From Dyadobacter sp. MSC1_007 (GTDB lineage Bacteria > Bacteroidota > Bacteroidia > Cytophagales > Spirosomataceae), in contig NZ_JAMOZL010000015.1 of the NCBI RefSeq assembly GCF_023667495.1, positions 1-64,000 of the forward strand: a stretch of DNA of 64,000 nt, written 5' to 3'. Shown here in pieces: positions 63,429 to 64,000 of the stretch (the stretch's first letter is position 1; every line of letters starts with the position of its first letter). The translations under genes and the position numbers were made by a program. The notes under the pieces are model-generated. The model was not told the origin of the DNA and made no database searches. It was given only the letters and a program-made list of their open reading frames with translations.

Positions 63429-63680
63429 ATGAGTAAAAGACTGACCCGCATCAGCGCCGGCAAACTGTACCCTTCACTGGATCGCTTAGTTACCCATAAA
63501 ATCAACGCCGTACTTTCCAATGGCAATACGGTTTTTGGAAAACTGATATCGTTCGGCCCTGATCAAATTACCCTCGAAGATACTCGAGGTCACAGCCACC
63601 AGCTCATTGTTAGCGAACTTTATGAGATCGTCTATGACGATCAGGAGGTTACTTTGAAAAGTGTGCCCATCCACGAATAA
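63429..63680 (+). CDS. Small LSm/Hfq-fold-like protein
   Basis: 83 aa. LDRLVTHKINAVLSNGNTVFGKLISFGPDQITLEDTRGHSHQLIVSELYEIVYDD has the strand pattern of Sm1-like small beta-barrels (G-x-L-x-x-F-xx-x-hydrophobic-x-hydrophobic). It lacks the Hfq KHAI motif. Located between DUF4835 and recN genes. An RNA- or protein-binding role is possible; not established. Confidence 0.6.
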   Translation: MSKRLTRISAGKLYPSLDRLVTHKINAVLSNGNTVFGKLISFGPDQITLEDTRGHSHQLIVSELYEIVYDDQEVTLKSVPIHE

Positions 63681-63811
63681 AATGCCGGTTACCCACCGTT
63701 ATATTTCCTAATTGCCAAGATCATAGCTATATTCGTATCGGAGACATAACCATGATTTCCCTCATCAAAACCTGATTGCAGTATCTCCGGTAACCGCTGC
63801 GCAAATTAGAC

Positions 63812-64000
63812 ATGCTTTCTAATTTACTTATCAAAAATTATGCGCTGATAAAGCAACTTGAAATGTCCCCCGATCCCGGTCTGAACATTATCACGGGCGA
63901 GACCGGCGCTGGAAAATCCATTATGCTAGGCGCAATAGGCCTTCTTTTGGGCAATCGGGCAGATGTCAAATCATTGTACGATGCGAGCGAAAAATGTGTC
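63812..64000 (+). CDS. recN: DNA repair protein RecN, 5' part
   Basis: 63 codons up to the window edge, from ATG 63812: LSNLLIKNYALIKQLEMSPDPGLNIITGETGAGKSIMLGAIGLLLGNRAD. The Walker A motif GETGAGKS is characteristic for RecN, an SMC-like ATPase in double-strand break repair. The gene continues beyond the window. Confidence 0.93.
   Translation, partial: MLSNLLIKNYALIKQLEMSPDPGLNIITGETGAGKSIMLGAIGLLLGNRADVKSLYDASEKCV

Noticed and set aside
1..64000. CRISPR array
   Set aside because: No regularly spaced repeats with unique spacers were seen; the 24-bp array at 1-125 has no spacers and belongs to an IS end.

Overview
The window reads as a chromosome segment of a Bacteroidota bacterium of the Cytophagales, probably Dyadobacter-like. 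The evidence is an OstA-like protein, a DUF4835 protein, the short Bacteroidota omega subunit, type IX secretion C-terminal sorting domains, a GH43 enzyme, and promoters of the TTTG-N20-TAnnTTTG type. Bases 1-53.5 kb are a mosaic of mobile and defence genes full of broken ones. Bases 53.6-64 kb are ordinary core genome: tilS, an OstA-like gene, a T9SS-sorted protein, bamD, rpoZ, coaBC, a DUF4835 gene, an LSm-like gene and the start of recN.

Region by region. 0-4.5 kb: an IS21-like terminal repeat array, a SIR2-domain defence-like protein, a two-TM protein, small genes and a dnaE2 fragment. 4.5-13.2 kb: a mobilizable element with HTH genes, a ParA-like ATPase, a candidate oriT, MobC, a MobB relaxase and ArdA. 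Inside it, on the minus strand, an ECF sigma factor gene lies 3 bp upstream of a truncated, apparently nuclease-dead Cas12f/TnpB-like gene. The 3' side carries a structured intergenic stretch closed by a strong terminator, a candidate guide RNA. This is the most exciting locus: it matches the recently reported RNA-guided transcription systems (sigma-E plus dCas12f). 13.5-15.2 kb: a HipBST toxin-antitoxin operon with two palindromic operators.

15.2-38.3 kb: a conflict-type island. A membrane protein family occurs twice, each time translationally coupled to an SH3b-headed hydrolase. In copy A this is an alpha/beta hydrolase followed by a lipoprotein metallophosphoesterase. In copy B it is a subtilisin followed by a secreted beta-barrel-like protein. 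Between them are an EACC1-like protein with a zinc metallopeptidase, a 1200-aa patatin with a polytopic insert, an ABC-ATPase remnant, an S8 peptidase remnant, and IS3-family elements.

38.3-53.5 kb: an AbiEi/AbiEii-type toxin-antitoxin pair, a HipT remnant, a second identical IS3 copy that splits a lipoprotein gene, and duplicated, partly decayed blocks (alpha/beta hydrolases, GH43, YdeI-like protein). Two tRNA-3'-end-like sequences there look like scars of integrative elements. No intact integrase, rRNA, complete tRNA or CRISPR array was found. All homology calls are from motif recognition by eye; no database search was run.
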